Positions 47,101-59,900 of a stretch of 64,000 nucleotides of DNA are shown in pieces. How positions within the stretch are numbered: the stretch's first letter is position 1; each line of letters opens with the position of its first letter. Under the pieces are notes generated by a model that saw only the letters and a program-made list of their open reading frames with translations, ran no database searches and had not been told where the DNA came from. This stretch comes from Mesaphorura yosii (Eukaryota > Arthropoda > Collembola > Poduromorpha > Tullbergiidae). A program made the translations under genes and the position numbers. The stretch spans positions 1 through 64,000 of the forward strand of contig WIXG01000112.1 of NCBI GenBank assembly GCA_009869945.1, read 5' to 3'.

Positions 47101-50100
47101 CAAGCACTCAATCTCGAGAATCTTGCATCTTGCTCAGGAATCATAATTCCATATCATTTACATGCCTTTTCGTGTTTTGGATACTTGTGTGGATTTCCTA
47201 AAAGGAGCGGCAACGGCGTACGGCATCATTTTTGTGATGAATGTGAGAGATTTCGGCTGCGTTTGATGTTTGATCGTGTAAACTGAAAGCAGCGCAGCTT
47301 AGTGCAGCGTAAAGAGAAAGACGGAAACAAAGAATCAAAAACAAGTCAAGAGAATGACCACAGCCCAGCCAGACGCTGACGCTGGTAGGGCGAGAAGAGT
47401 CCGAGGCGCGTACAAATGATGAGAAAAAGATATTAGTGTGCAGAACACATGTCCGCCTGGCATGGAGCTGTCTTTTAATATTAATTGAATCGAAATCCAC
47501 GACGACCCATGTGCTTAAATGCTCGGAAATGCTTTAAGTTTTCCTGCCAGTTGCTTACTTGCTAGTTTTCAAAAGTTAAGACAAAGCAGCAACGACATCG
47601 CACTGCAAGTGGTAATCTAATCTCGAATAAATCTCTCACTCTGCTGTAGCTAAATCGTGTACGTGTAACATGTCATGCTCATGTCCATAATAATAAAATT
47701 CGTAAACACTCAGAAAATTGAAAGAAATCAATCATATTTGCATTTTTCATGCATCTTTACATTAAATTATTGCCATGCTGGACCCATTCCTCAAATTACA
47801 GATTACGCAAGCCAAATTAGTACTCAAAACACGTCAGCACGGTAAAGGAGCTTGGTGGTTTGGTTCACGCATAATTGTAAGCTATGTAAGCAATTAGTCC
47901 ACAAGATCGATGATTAATGAGAACAGTCAGTCGCTTGTCTGAGAGCTGTGGAAAAATCTGTGAAGGTCAGAAAATCCATTAAAACAATTTTGGCTGGTCG
48001 AAGCAAAAGTACCTTCTGAGAGAATTCGTCGCTCGAGCATCTTGCCATTGCAATTCTAAAGTAATTCGTGCGGGGTGCTCGTAACTTCCTTTGTTTTATA
48101 TAGCGTTTGCGCTTAGCCTGGCTCGTGTTTTTCAATTACGTCTTGCACTTTTTTTTCAGGTCTCGGTGGCTGAGTAGCTTGCTTGCTCTGACAATTAATA
48201 AAAAGACAGTTCTGCGCTATGCTACTTTAATGACCGTTCCTGGTCCTCCGTTAATGTACATTTAATTACACACCAGTTCACAGGATTGTTGAGTGCCGGC
48301 ACCAACATCTGCTTGGCCATTAATGATAAGTCTTCCCAGTCGCAAATGGATTTGGACGCGTCGAACAGCCTAGCCAGTCATTTGATGAGTCGGCCGAGTC
48401 TTTGGATTTCGCCATTTGTTAATGGATGTCGACCTATTAAAATTCGATAAAGGAGCAAGAAGGGGTCAAGCTCATGAGAGCCACCTTGACCCTGTCAAAA
48501 TTGGGAATGTAAACAGCGCCGCTTTCTGATTCATCGTAGTTTTATTGACAAATTGGTTGAAAATTGGATTCTTGTGAAGATTCCGCTGTTAAGTGAAGTG
48601 AAGCCTTAGGATCGTCAATTAATAAAATGGTTCGTAGGTGTCGCGCAGATTTTCACAACCTCTCATCAACGAACAACGAAAGGAGTGTGAACTTCAATTT
48701 CTAGCCTCTTTGTATTTCTTTTCTGATGCCTGGTCTGGACTCGACTGGATAATGATCACGAGTGTTAAGTTACACTGTCGTCCAAATGGAACTGGTTAGC
48801 AGTTAGAGTTGGGCGACTAACTCTTCACCGCCGCGAAAGGCGAAAGTAGAATGAAGGTATCATCATCTGGGATCAGACAACTTTACCGAACGCAGTGTAC
48901 AGCGCAGAGAATTGATAATGGAATCAAATGAGCAACGGAAAGGAAAACGAAACGAGAAGAGCTGAGTAACTGAGCGCATTGTGCTTTTGTGCTACATATC
49001 TCGGTTTTGACTCTGATTCTGACTGCGTCTGGCGCCTGAAATCTCTCCCACCAAAGAATGAGAAAATGATCTTGTCTTGAATCAAGCATGCATTTATATT
49101 TTATGGCTGGCAATCACGAATTCTGTAATGCATCTAGGCTTGACTCTGGACTTGAATATCTTTACAATCACGGCTAACTAATTTCCGTTTTGATGCTTGG
49201 GTAAACAAAAAGTTATGTCTTTCTCTCAAATATGGACGAATTTTTGCATAAAATTCGTAAGCATCCGTGTTGAATTTGCTAAAAATATGAACCTAGGGCA
49301 GGTCGTGGTCGTGGTCGTGAATCTCATTATTTCCGACAAAAAATGTGTCCACAAAAACTAAGCACGGAAAATGTAGAAAAAACATGGACAAAAACGATCA
49401 GAAAAAGCGGTGCACGTTTTGATTCAGCTGAATTCCGAATCTAAAGTAAAGATGCAGTCGCAGCCTGCAAGGCTGCCTTTTTTGCCGGAGCACGTCAGAG
49501 TTCTTTTCTGGGACGGATCGTCGTGTGGTGCGTATGTTTTTATGCCTTGCAACGTGTAACGGTGCAGGTTACGTTAACCCTTGATCAGACGGTCGCAACA
49601 GGTGAATGGTGAATTGAAGGATCGTTTTTGCTGGACCGAAAAAACGAAGTAGTAAAATTTGAAAGTAAAAGTAAAAGTCGATGCTAAACTATTGAATTGA
49701 ATTATGTAGAGTGTATCGCACATGCACCGGGCATATACATGAGCGAGCTGCTCCTACCGGCTGCTGGAAAAATGCCGGATTCCAGGATTTTAATTAACTG
49801 ATCCCGTACCCTGTAATTAGAGTCTGGAAATCGTTTCACACGGACTCGCCTGTGCGCCGCGCCGAGAGCTGAAATATTCATCCGGTTGAATCAAACTCGT
49901 TTTCACTAAATTAAAACGCCTGTCAAGGCGTTAATGCATTTCGGCGTCAATTTTTATGTTGCAGCCGAACTGCCTGGTGCGGTGGTTTATAAATTCGGGA
50001 AGCAGTGCTTCGAGCCTGCGTCTCCGTCTGCGTCTGCTGCTGCCGGACTACGAGAGGCGAGTAGCCAGAGGAAGTTTATCAACGGGTTACCGCAGCAGAC

Positions 50101-53100
50101 AATTGCTGCTGTAATTGTCTTCGTCTTCTTTTGAATAGAAAGAAAGCAAGCGGAGTAGAGCAGAGCGGAGCCTGGAAATAATTTCTTGTAACCCTTCGTC
50201 TTCGGCTTCGTCTTTGTCCGTCTTCCTTGACTACTTCGCTTGATTCACTTTGCATTTGTCTCCTCGATGCGGACTACGAATTGCTCAACATTACACTACA
50301 GTACAGAAGGTACAGCATTAAGTGTATTAAGTTACGTATTCACTATTCACTGTTGACTGCTTGAAATGGTACGGCGTAGTTTCTTGCTGCTGCTACGCTA
50401 CCTATTCGTATTATTACCTGCCATGCCATGCCATATTAGCCTACCTGCTGCTATGAAGTGGCCTTGAGGTAAGAATCAAGGTTACTTCCCCTTTATTGTA
50501 TCATTATTATTTATTCCCATTAGTCAACTTCTCAGACAAGTCTGTCCGTCTTTTCAAGCAGCATTCATGCTCGCTGGACGCTGGACGTGACTAACGCGAC
50601 TCCTAACAACCCAAGCCCAATCCCGTCGATTTTCTTGACGTGACGTCGATGACGTACATTTTGTAATTAAGGTACATGAATGTAGTAATTTATTGCTTAA
50701 TTCTCAGTCCTTGATAAATCCGTGCAGCATGCAACCAGAGAAATGATCGCTAGATTGCAGGAGCAGCGTGGCTTGACCACGACGCATTGCAGAATTCGAA
50801 AAACTTTCGACCTTAAATGATTGGGACCCGTATTAAGAATTTACGAATGCGAGCAAGCACAAATACTAGCAAATACATGCACGGATTTACACGCCAAATC
50901 CGATTAGCAATTGCTTAAATCTTGTTTGGTGACCAGACGAAAGCTACACTCATAAATTAGCCCAGTATTTTGTTTCAACTATTAACCTCAACCCCGGCAA
51001 GCCTGCCGTAGATTTGTGGTAGGCAGGTCGCAGAACGGCAGGACGCAGGCGGAGATTTTGCAGAAGCTGCTTTCTGAAAAAATCGACGATAATTTACATG
51101 TCGTAATTGCGCCTCCTGTCACATTTATTGCAACGGGAGTATTCATCATGTTGACGGAAAATCACACTTACATTTTACTCCGTTGGTTTTGGCTGCATGG
51201 AATTATCATAAATAATCCTTATCCAACTTCGTTCTTAATGAGTGGTGCGTAAAACAAAAAGAAACCGGGTAAGGTTAATGGCAAGCGCAATCTCATCCGT
51301 GTGTGCATTAGATTATTACCACAGTAATGACACAACAGAAAGAAAGCACCATCAGCATGCTAATTTTCGAGCGACTACATTTTTCGTTCTTTACTCATCT
51401 CCTTGTGCGATTGCCGTTGCCAATAATTTCTTCCCATTTGCGATGTGCATAAAATGTCAATTTACTTTATTCGCCGCCTGATTTTTCCTGTACGTTGCAC
51501 ACTTTCAAAGTGATTCTTACCAAAAATGAATTCGATCGAGTCGCCAATGCGGAGCTGCAGTGCAATTGTGCAAGGCATTGCAATTTATGTTTGATGGACC
51601 AGCAAGATCAAAATTCATGTCTTCACTTTGGTACCTTTGGCTTTGGCTTTGACGTGGACGTGGAAACTCGTTTTAGTTTTTGCGTTGCGTTGCACAATGA
51701 ACAAGTTGGTCGAGAGCTTTGGCTTGGCTTGGCTAGACTTTAGCGTGAACGCGGACTTTGAGTTGATTGAATTATTCTCCTTGTTTAATTCAGATGTTAA
51801 GGTGCAAGAATGCAGTGTGCTGCGCTGCGCTGTTTTATGGCATTGACATTCATTCTTTCTTTTTGCCTGCTCTGCAGCAGAACAATGCAATTAATTTTTC
51901 GATTGAAATAAAAGCACTCGCAGTCGTGTTCTTTGCATAATGATGATGATAACAGCAATGGCAATAAATGGGTGGACTCCACTTCACATTTCTTCGACTG
52001 GCTCCATCCAAATCGTGTTTAGCGTTCAGCAAAAGCAATTCAGTGCGAGTCTCGATTCACTTATGGGAGCAGGTCTCGAATTACGGTGAGGCAAGCCACG
52101 CCACCGCCACGGCAGCAGAAATGATAATGAGACACGAAATTGGCCGAGGATTGATTGGAGATTGAAGGATTCAACTTACTTGGAATGCGAACGAGGGGAA
52201 AAGGGTTTTGATTTGCGGCATGATTCATGCGACGAATTTTTGCGCCGAGATCCAGAAATTTGCCAGCACTTTATGCAATCGCAATCGTATTCAAGGACGA
52301 TTGAATTCTGCAAGTACAATTGTCAATTCTTTAGGAGCGCAGCTGCAGGTGAGGCGTGACATAATTAGATTGGTGCACTGCTATTTATGAAGACTTAGAA
52401 GGTGGAGTGCAATTAAGCGTGAGCATCACTCAGAACTGCAATAAAGGGATATGCGAATTTCATGGCAAAGAACGCAGAGATGTTTTATTTTTGTGGTCGT
52501 ACTTGCTTGCTTTGGGACTTTACTCAAGTTCAAGTTCAAAGCTAAAACTCCACTCAATTGGTTGAATTTCAGGGATAAAATGTAGAAACAAACATTTAGT
52601 TTTGCCTCTGCTGTGCGTTGTGTTTTTTATGTGTTCTGTTTTAATTGCTCAAAGCATGAATTCTAATTAGGGGTGTGAATTTGAATGCGGTTTCCGAAAT
52701 TAGGCCCGCCAAGCCCTGTGCCCTGTGTCCAGTGCGTGGTTGGTCAAATCCTTTGTGTGTGAGATACAAGGATGTACAAAGATAGGTCATAAACGCTTGC
52801 ATTTCTCGGAAATCCACGAACCACAAGCACGATGAGGGTCAGTTTTAATTCGTTAATCCACATACGAGACGACGAGAAACGACTGCCGATGCCGAAGGGA
52901 ATCATGAAGTTGACCGACGGACAGACACTGACTACCGACATTCAAAGGGCTCAGGCAACATCAAAACTCATTACTCGCATCCTCGCATCCTCGAATGAAC
53001 TCGTCTCAAGTCTCGAGTCTCGAAGGGTACACTGCGAATGAACTCCTGCAGGCGTTTACGCTCACGTTAAGTGCGTGCGTACTTTTTTACTGGCTCGGTT

Positions 53101-54459
53101 CCCACCGCAGACTACATCCGCGTCCGCATCAGGTGAAGTAGCCCGACCAACTTTGCTTGCATCCGCGTCTGTTGCCGGTACAGGTGCCTTTGCTTTCATT
53201 GCCTTGGCCATGCCATGCCTGGAACAAAAACATGAAAATTCAACTTACGTAACTGCTGAAAAGGCTTGTGATCACAGTCTCCTTGTATAAAGCAAGAAAC
53301 TCATTACTGCTGCCGCATCTTTGCATTGTATCTCGAATCTCGAGTGCAGCAGGAATGAAACAAGACCCAGAAAGACAGGAATCCGTCTCCTGGTGGTTCC
53401 CATACAAGTTTAACATATGTTATGCCTTGCCATGCGGTGCTATCTCTATTATGCTATTCCACAGTCCATTATTGTGATTATCGTGCAAGCCTTCGCCTTA
53501 TTGCCTTTTTTACTCGTCGAACTTTTTGTGTACATTCATCGCATAGCTGCAGAAGAGCAGGCAGGCAGGCAACCAGCTTCTTGACTTGGAGTTTTCTTCA
53601 ACACTTGCTCGCTGACTTGACTGACTCATTTGGACTCTTCGGCTTGCTAGTTGAGACCCTTTTCAAAACATTGTTGCAGTGAAAGAGGGAGCACTTGTGG
53701 ACAGTGCATCGAGGCTCGACGCATCATGTGAGAAACTATCAACAATCAACATGGATAAGCATTTTTTAGCTTACTGACTCCGAGAGGGTTGCGTTGCGGT
53801 TGCCTCGCATTCCCAAAATATTACACACGCATGTACACACGCACAAAGGCCGAAGCTCACCTCATTTTCCCCAATTTTCCGCGTTAAGCAGAAACATGTG
53901 TGTGCTCTGAAGTGGACGACCGTCGGTGATCTTGTGAACAACCTTGCATTGCGTTGTGCTGGATTTCGTTTTCGCGTGGTGCCGCGTCGTCGTCAGTCGG
54001 CGCCAGTGACTTTATTTAGGCGCTAAAATTCTGCAATTAACTCGTCGTGCCCGGAAACAGAAGTTTTTAATTGATTGCAACGAAGAACATCACCGGATCG
54101 AAACTTGTATCGAATTTTTTCAATCTTTAAAATACTTTGAAAGGCATTCGATTTTGTGAGCTTTGTGAAACTATTTTCTTCGCCGCCTCAGCCGGCAGCA
54201 AGAAACTCGGATTCAGCGTCGCCGGTGATTTCGGTGCAATTCAGCTTTTCATTTTCACAAATTAGTGCCTGCCACTCGTCATTGTCATATCTGTCATTGT
54301 GCTGAATGGATTTTACCGTGTCCGGCTCATTTCCTCCGTGAAATTGTGATACGTGCATCGCGAGAGACGCCACGCCAAGGGCACTCTTTGCTTTTGCATT
54401 CTCTTAATTCTCGTTCGGTTGTACGATTACACGCCGGACCTCGACGTGTATTGTGAAAA
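41137..54459. other. 13-kb intron or intergenic stretch of the zinc-finger locus
   Basis: No exon with coding signature is evident. The open frames here lack family resemblance and splice context. Features seen are low-grade: clusters of GTACGCGTAC-type palindromes (41352, 41963, 42466), GGCGT and GGCTT short tandem runs (42167-42200, 51715-51735) and GCCATGCCATGCCAT near 50420. Such long non-coding spans around patterning genes often hold enhancers. The last 270 bases before 54460 are likely the 5' UTR of the second promoter. Confidence 0.4.
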
Positions 54460-54711
54460 ATGATGATGGAACTGCCGAATGACAAGAACAATGGAAATGG
54501 CGTTGGCGTTGGTGGATCACTCCACTCGTTTGTGTATCCAGCTGATTTGAGGGTGCTTGGCTACGCAACCGCCGCCGCGTCGGTGCTGCCTGTGTCCACC
54601 GCGGCGCAGTTTCAGTTAATGTCGCCAACATCGCTGCAAAGCAACGGAATTTCAAGCGGGTCACCGAATGAGTTCCTTCTTCCTAGAAATCTCCTCTTTA
54701 CAGACGTCGAG
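54460..54711 (+). CDS. rotund/squeeze-like zinc-finger gene, proximal alternative first coding exon
   Basis: The exon codes 84 aa: an MMMELPNDKNNGNG start, VYPADLRVLGYATAAAS, a Ser/Gln-rich middle and the end LLPRNLLFTDVE. It closes at GAG followed by GTGGGT in phase 0, the same phase as the exon ending at 41136, and the next exon at 56593 starts in phase 0. Three consecutive ATG codons start it; upstream frames are closed, and the preceding DNA looks like 5' UTR. It therefore gives the gene a second N-terminus, probably from its own promoter. In Drosophila, rotund and roughened eye transcripts likewise share zinc fingers but have different first exons. Confidence 0.75.
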
Positions 54712-56592
54712 GTGGGTATTTTGGTGACATTCGCTGAAAGTCAACATATTTATTCATAGAATTTCCCCGTGACTTGATTGATTGTTGAGAGAATACTCTC
54801 GAAATTTGAAGAATCACGAATGCCGGTGCCAACTTGACACTTGACTTCATTGAAATAATTTACTGTCATCGACTGAGTCATAAACATGTAGATCAGAGCG
54901 AGCCGGTTTCAGGTGCAAATGCAAGTGCGAGCCAATAAAACATTTGGCCCGAGCTGTGTAGTGGGTTTTATGGCAATTGCATGCTCTTGTTTCACGCGTA
55001 ATTGCAGCAATAATGGTAATGATGAATTAAGTTGCTTTGCATTGCGGTGAAACCCTCAATTGATTCATAAAACGAACTGTCAACCGAATCAATTTCACGT
55101 CTGATTTGCTGCGGTTTTCCACTTAAAATCGTGTCCACTACAATTAAACTGTCGCACGAATTTAAAAAGGCAAAAAGGTAAAGAACCACAATAAATTGAG
55201 CTTTATCCCAAACGGTCAAGATTATGCTCTGATTTCAAAACTTGTCCGCAATTCGAGTTCGTTTACTTTTCAAACGTCGCCAATCGTCAATCGCCATTGT
55301 TCAGTCATCATTTGTGAGGTACACGGTCTTAATTTTCAGGTGAAAGATTAGGACGTGTTAAGTGCTCTGCTCGAAGCTTGAAGTTTGCATTTGCAGACTT
55401 AAGAGTATTGACACTTTAATGAACGTTCGTTGCTGGCTACTGTAAACGAGTGTCGGACACCTTGGCTTGTGGTTTAAGGTTAAGACCCGCAAAATTGGAC
55501 TAACGGAAGAAAATTCCGTGCTACTGCCAGACTCAGTGGTCGCAGGCTTGTTAACTTGCAGACAATTAAGCACAGGAACAAAGCACAAACGCACTTGCAT
55601 TACATTTCAATTTACAGTGCAGCGGAGCAATTTAAATTAAAGAAAATGGGTGGCACATCAAACCGTGCTGAAGCTGAGAAACTGAAAACGCAGAGCAATT
55701 GGCAATTTCGTTGGATAATGAAAAATTTATACACGTCCAACAAGAACATGCCTTTTCTTATGTAAAGTAAATTAAAATTTTGTAAAGTGTTATCACGTAA
55801 AGCACGTAGAAAATGGATTTCTACGTATAGAATTGCGTTGCGTCACAGAGCCCATTGCGAACAAGTTTAACCTTTGCGAGAGGTTTTCATATAAAGCTGT
55901 AAAATTAGAATCATAAACGGCGCGGATGCAGAAAGAAGCAACCGTGAATAGCAGCAACCTGTTGAATCTGATTGCTGACAGGGACATTGAGAAAATGATT
56001 TAATGTGGGATTACACTATTTTGGACAAGCGCACGATGAAGATGACTTCACCATATCCAAATTAAGCGATTTTTTTTGTTATAAAAGATAAAATACATGT
56101 TTACGTTTGCGCCTCATGCTGGAATATTTGTCATTGTCATAAGTGTAAAAGACAAATGATTAGAACACGTTCTAATTTCTACAATACTCCCATTTTGCAA
56201 TGCGTATTTTGTTTTATACGCGCAATAATTTGTTGGCTTGGCGCATCCATCGCGGCCATCATCTTCGTCTTGGCCTGGCTTGGCTTTTAAGGTGTCGTGA
56301 GTTCTCACGTTGATGATGTGTCCATGTTTCGTGTGAACCGCGCCGCAGCACAAATTGGGCTAAGAACACGAAAATGAGCAATGCAAAGTTAATATTGTCC
56401 TTCAGATCTGATTTGGTGGTGGCCACGATTTATATTTCCTGTAATATTTTATGAGAGTGCAATTTATTTGTCAGATGAACCAAATTAAGACAGTCTCGGC
56501 CCGCATAGACATAACCGCGTTTGAATGCCAGCCAACAAAGATAAAGTCATTGTTATAATGCATAAATAATGACGATGCTTCTTCTTTTTCAG
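54712..56592 (+). other. intron of the zinc-finger gene
   Basis: The AT-rich intron ends in a good pyrimidine tract (CTTCTTTTTCAG). No additional exon is supported. Confidence 0.5.
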
Positions 56593-56913
56593 GGTAAATT
56601 GACGTCGCCCGATAGTCAACATCATAATTCGATAAAATCAGGTAATTTTAAGGCGCAATCTCATAAATGTTTCCATATTACAACTTAACATTGACTAATT
56701 TGCCACCTGCCAATTGCAGAAATCGACCCCACATCTCCAACGCTTTCCAGCTCGATGTACGGCACGCCAAGGTCAGGATCCTCCATTTCGTCGTCGTCTC
56801 CGCCAAGTTCTGCGGGCATCATCGTGCCACAACCGCAATCAAACAGCAGTGGCTCCGGAAATAAGTCGCATCAAACGAATGGTCGGAAATACCAGTGCAA
56901 AATGTGCCCACAG
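56593..56913 (+). CDS. rotund/squeeze-like zinc-finger gene, shared exons entering the first C2H2 finger
   Basis: Exon 56593-56641 (49 nt, GKLTSPDSQHHNSIKS plus one base) and exon 56720-56913 (194 nt) join in phase. The second gives DPTSPTLSSSMYGTPRSGSS, a Ser/Pro-rich run, then NGRKYQCKMCPQ, the two-cysteine half of a C2H2 zinc finger. The wording KYQCKMCPQ is what I associate with the first finger of rotund/squeeze (ZNF362/ZNF384, nematode lin-29) proteins; these bind A-rich DNA and control neuronal and appendage patterning. The finger is completed by exons beyond the window. Two donors sit six bases apart: CAG/GTTGGT at 56914 and GGT/GTAAGT at 56920. The second would insert Val-Gly inside the finger. 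Family call rests on one short motif plus the locus layout. Confidence 0.75.
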
Positions 56914-59900
56914 GTTGGTGTAAGTATTTAATTGCTCTCTGTGCATGCTGCTTGAAACCTTAGCCTTAGTTCTGATATATTACGCTCCAGTACAGCAACA
57001 GACACGGACAAAATATGAAATTATGGCCGTGGACCAGCACTCTCAGCATTAAACACAAAAACTAGAAAATATGCACCAAATAAAAATTATCTCCCACATC
57101 TCGCATCGCATACGCATAATGGCATCATCATAGAATTTGACCAGACACAAAAGGCACATGAATCATCCTTACCGGAAACGCAATTTCGCTGTACGCTGTA
57201 ATGACTTAATGGCAGAACCAAACGCATTTGTTTTGTTTCCACTGCACGTGTAGCACACACATAACGAATTGGTAAGGTAATTTTTGAATGGGGAATTAAT
57301 CCTGAACAAATCAACAATGGCAGATTTGGTTGTGTTTTACTTTCATTGTTCTTGTGGAAAGACCTTGAATCTATGGTGCTGAACTCCGGCTCCAATCTCT
57401 GTTCTGTTCCTAGGCGTTGAGGCGCCGAAGAGATTCCTCGACAATGCCCGCTAACTGCTTTATTCACTCCACAAATGGAGAGCAATAAAATGGAAATCAA
57501 TTTGTAGGAAATACAATTAATGATTAGAGTCGAGTCGCCAAAACCTTTGATCGGGAGCCAGACAAGTTTTGAATAAACCCGGCCCAGTTTATTAGGCCAG
57601 CCAGTTCCTGTGCGGTTTCTTTGATTGATGTACAATAAAATTCGAGACGATTATTTTGACGGGAAAATGAATTATGCCGCAACGGAGGCAAAAACTGGAT
57701 ATTGAGCAACTGCCCCGCGCAGCACTCTTATCAGATCTTAAATGCAGATAGGCACTGAACTGCACTGCAGCAGTACAGAAAAAGAGCAGTGTGCAATTAC
57801 ATGAAACCATTAGGCAAAGGTTACCGTGATCATAATTACCTGAGCTGCGAAAACAAAGACGACCGACCGGCTGCAAATAAAATTACGTTAATGTGCAAGA
57901 AGAATTTCAATTTCAAATTAATGACGACGCGATTCTATGCAGGCCGAGGCCGAAGAATCGCTCAAATCATTTGATACTTGCAATTACAACATGATCTCGA
58001 TCTCGATTTGTATGGCTCAGTAATTACGTCGAAATGTGAGACAAAGCAAATAAGTTGAGCAGCTGAGAAGCTGTCAATTTGGGATTTGCTTGTGGTGCTT
58101 CTGGCTTGGCCTGGCGTTGCTCGCAATTTTGTAGGAATTTAAAGTTCTTCTCATTACGTTGTGCGGTACAATTTTTTGTGTCGTCATTACATTAATCTTT
58201 GTGGGAAGGTAGTCGAAGTAGTCGAAGAAGCAGTTGCTTGCAGTTGGCACTTGGCAATCAGATCGTCAGGTACGAAAATTCCCCGGCCGTAACGTGCGAG
58301 CAATGAGAACTAATGGGCCGTAGGTATTTAATGGGTACTTTGCATGTGCGGTGAAATTGTACGAAATGACGAAGCAAAGAAAATGGGTTGATCTCTGCCG
58401 ACCTTTCTTTCCGTTGGGCTTGACTGAAAATTTGGCAAGAACCGCACGACGCATGGACGCAGGGCTCAGTAAATTCCAATTCTTCGTATGTGATGTAATA
58501 AGCGATGAGTGTTTTAATTTCTTTGAAAAAGCAACAGTGCATGTCTGCCTTCACTTAAATCTGAGTTGAGTTGAGCAACTTTACTTCAATATAGATCAGT
58601 CATGTCATTTGTCCTTGCAAATTTTAAATTCTGTCTGACTTAACTCAAGATTTGAGCCGAGCCCAGGAAGCAAATCTACGATCAAATCTCTCAAAAGAGT
58701 GATACAGGCTTATAGTCAACTCTGGGGATAATTTGACTGCGTTGCATTGCATGATTGCATGGAGAATTGCTCATCTTGACGCATCTTGAAAAAACATCAG
58801 TTATACTATGAGTACACTTGCCTATGTGTCCACAATCCACGAATCCACCTACCTACGTAATTGGAGTGTCCTTGCCTGAGAAGAGAACTGAACGTCTTAA
58901 AATTGAGACGGAAATGGGCTGAGCAGTGAAGAAGCAGCAAGTTATAATTTCAATTCTAGCCTCCGAACCATTTCAAACATAGCCATTGCAATTGCATGTC
59001 TGAAATTTGAATTCAGATGAGGAGTGACGAGTAAATTTTGACCATTCGCCACGCTGCTGTGTGCATTCTTTGCGGTGATAATAAGAGCACGTTTCTCCTC
59101 GTGAAATGAATTTTGTACTTGTATATCTGGAAGGCTTTGCATTTGCATCGCATCATCGGGCCTGACTGGCACTGGATTCCTTCGAGCTCGACTTGACTCA
59201 AGTTTGAATCATTCATTAAACTGACTGAATTCAGATTCTGCATGCGTGGCAGCGGCCAGCAGCCGATTTTGAATATTTAAATACGTATTCTATTGGTCAG
59301 TCAGCATTCGTGTAATTGCGTTCTTGAACTTTACAGTCAAAGATGATCAAATTGTAAACGAGTTTGGGTCGGAGATGCGTACTCGTACTAGATTCGACGG
59401 TTGTGGCAATGGCATTGGCAATGAAAAAGCGGATTCGTATCTTCGTATCGCACTTGTCTTGTAGCTGTAGTAAAAAGGAAGAGACCCGACCGGCCGTACG
59501 CGTACGTGAGCGTCAGCGACGATTGTCGACCAATTTTTTGCTATGTTTAACCATTTTTTGTCACTTACCAGACCACAGAATGTGGAAATTAGACGACTGA
59601 GTAGCAAAAGAGAACTGAACACTGAACACCTCAATTATTACATGTACAGTTAAACGGAGCAGGTGACCATTTTTTGCACATCACTTGAACTACTTGTGAA
59701 GCATGTTTCGTTTTGTGGCGGCATGGCCCAGTCGCAGACGCAATCGCTGCTGTGTCCGGCTTGACAAAATACGTACTACGCGTAGCGTAAGCGTGGAGTT
59801 ATTCAAACAAATTACTGATGCAAATGTGTTCGTGTTTCAAGTGTTAACTGACTAATTAGAAGTACGCTCAAGTGCAGGCGCGGCGAGAGCGCAAGGCGTC

